Part shown: piece after piece, positions 63,168 through 64,000 of the stretch | Layout: each line of letters starts with the position of its first letter | Numbering within the stretch: position 1 is the stretch's first letter | Assembly: GCA_013151015.1 (NCBI GenBank) | Contig: JAADJA010000171.1 | Location: 1 to 64,000 of the forward strand | Source: Chlorobiota bacterium | GTDB lineage: Bacteria; Bacteroidota; Bacteroidia; Bacteroidales; JAADJA01 | Reading direction: 5' to 3' | DNA: 64,000 nucleotides | Notes under the pieces: generated by a model | The model's input: the letters and a program-made list of their open reading frames with translations, nothing else | Told to the model about the DNA's origin: nothing | Databases searched by the model: none | Program-made: the position numbers and the translations under genes

Positions 63168-64000
63168 CTAATTATTCAACAATTGCCGGGCTGCCTCAAC
63201 AGAAGATGAGGTCACATCCTGACCACTTATCATTTTGGCAATTTCAAAAATGCGTTCATCGGGCGACATCTTTTTTATGTGCGATGTAGTGGTTTCCCCG
63301 TCTGTTTCTTTATAAACAAGATAATGTGCATTTCCTTTGCCCGCTATCTGTGGCAAATGGGTAATTGCTATTACCTGCATTACAACTCCGAGTTCCGAAA
63401 GAATTGTACCCGTTTTGTCGGCAATGTTGCCCGATATCCCACTGTCTATTTCATCAAACAATATAGTGGGCAATAAGTTTTTTTGCGAAATTAAGGATTT
63501 TATTGCTAACATCAATCTTGATATTTCCCCTCCCGAGGCCACCTTCGACAATTCGCTCAACTCCCCTCCCCTATTTGCGTTGAACAAGAACCTGATCTCA
63601 TCCATACCGGTTTTGTCAGGCTCATCAATTGTTTTATGTGCGATGGCAAAGCGGGCATCCGACAACCCAAGGAAAGAAATAACGCGAATCACCTCCTTTT
63701 CAATTTCTTTGAAAACCGCTTTTCTTTTTGTCGAAATCCCTGCCGCAAGACGATGAATACCCTCATTTGATTTTACGAGCTGTTTATTGGTTTTTTCAAT
63801 TTCAGAATCAATGGAAACAATATATTTCATCTTTTGCCCGAGTTCCTCCATTATTTCAAGGAGTCCTTCAGTCGTATTTACATTGTGCTTTTGCTGGAGT
63901 GAATAAATCTTGTCCAAACGGCTGCTTATTTGGTCGATATGGGCCGGGTCATAACCAGACTCTTCTTCCATTTGGGAAATATCCGTTGAAATATCCCGCA
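63168..64000 (-). CDS. recN: DNA repair protein RecN, C-terminal part (5' end outside window)
   Basis: LSKVASGGEISRLMLAIKSLI, TILFDEIDSGISGNIADKTG, VIAITHLPQIAGKGNAHYLVYKE; ORF open to the window edge. Confidence 0.93.
   Translation of the reverse strand, partial: RDISTDISQMEEESGYDPAHIDQISSRLDKIYSLQQKHNVNTTEGLLEIMEELGQKMKYIVSIDSEIEKTNKQLVKSNEGIHRLAAGISTKRKAVFKEIEKEVIRVISFLGLSDARFAIAHKTIDEPDKTGMDEIRFLFNANRGGELSELSKVASGGEISRLMLAIKSLISQKNLLPTILFDEIDSGISGNIADKTGTILSELGVVMQVIAITHLPQIAGKGNAHYLVYKETDGETTTSHIKKMSPDERIFEIAKMISGQDVTSSSVEAARQLLNN

Overview
This is a chromosomal window from a Bacteroidota genome, probably Bacteroidales/Marinilabiliales-like. The evidence is TAnnTTTG-type -7 boxes, T9SS type A C-terminal sorting domains, Bacteroidetes-type SdhCAB and split two-component LytS/LytTR genes. 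Most of it is housekeeping: pepP, sdhCAB, arfB, typA, gyrA, clpC, csp, fabI, recN (partial), two acyl-CoA dehydrogenases, an ABC-F ATPase and a DEAD-box helicase. Accessory content: (1) a cobalamin-riboswitch-led B12 uptake locus (8.2-15 kb) with two T9SS-sorted surface proteins, a BtuB-like TonB receptor and a BtuG-like beta-propeller lipoprotein, with a HicBA toxin-antitoxin module inside it; (2) an unannotated RNase P RNA gene (rnpB) on the minus strand at about 19750-20282, hidden under spurious ORFs and enlarged by a tandem array of P9-like hairpins; (3) a family of dispersed nested inverted-repeat elements (5.8, 22.5, 26.3 kb) and a second, unrelated ~100 bp repeat family (22.3, 26.1 kb); (4) three exported/surface genes each broken by one small indel; (5) a cluster of gene remnants at 43.0-44.6 kb (slipin C-terminus, internally deleted rtcB). 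No CRISPR array, IS transposase, rRNA or tRNA was recognised. All functional calls come from reading motifs; no database search was run.
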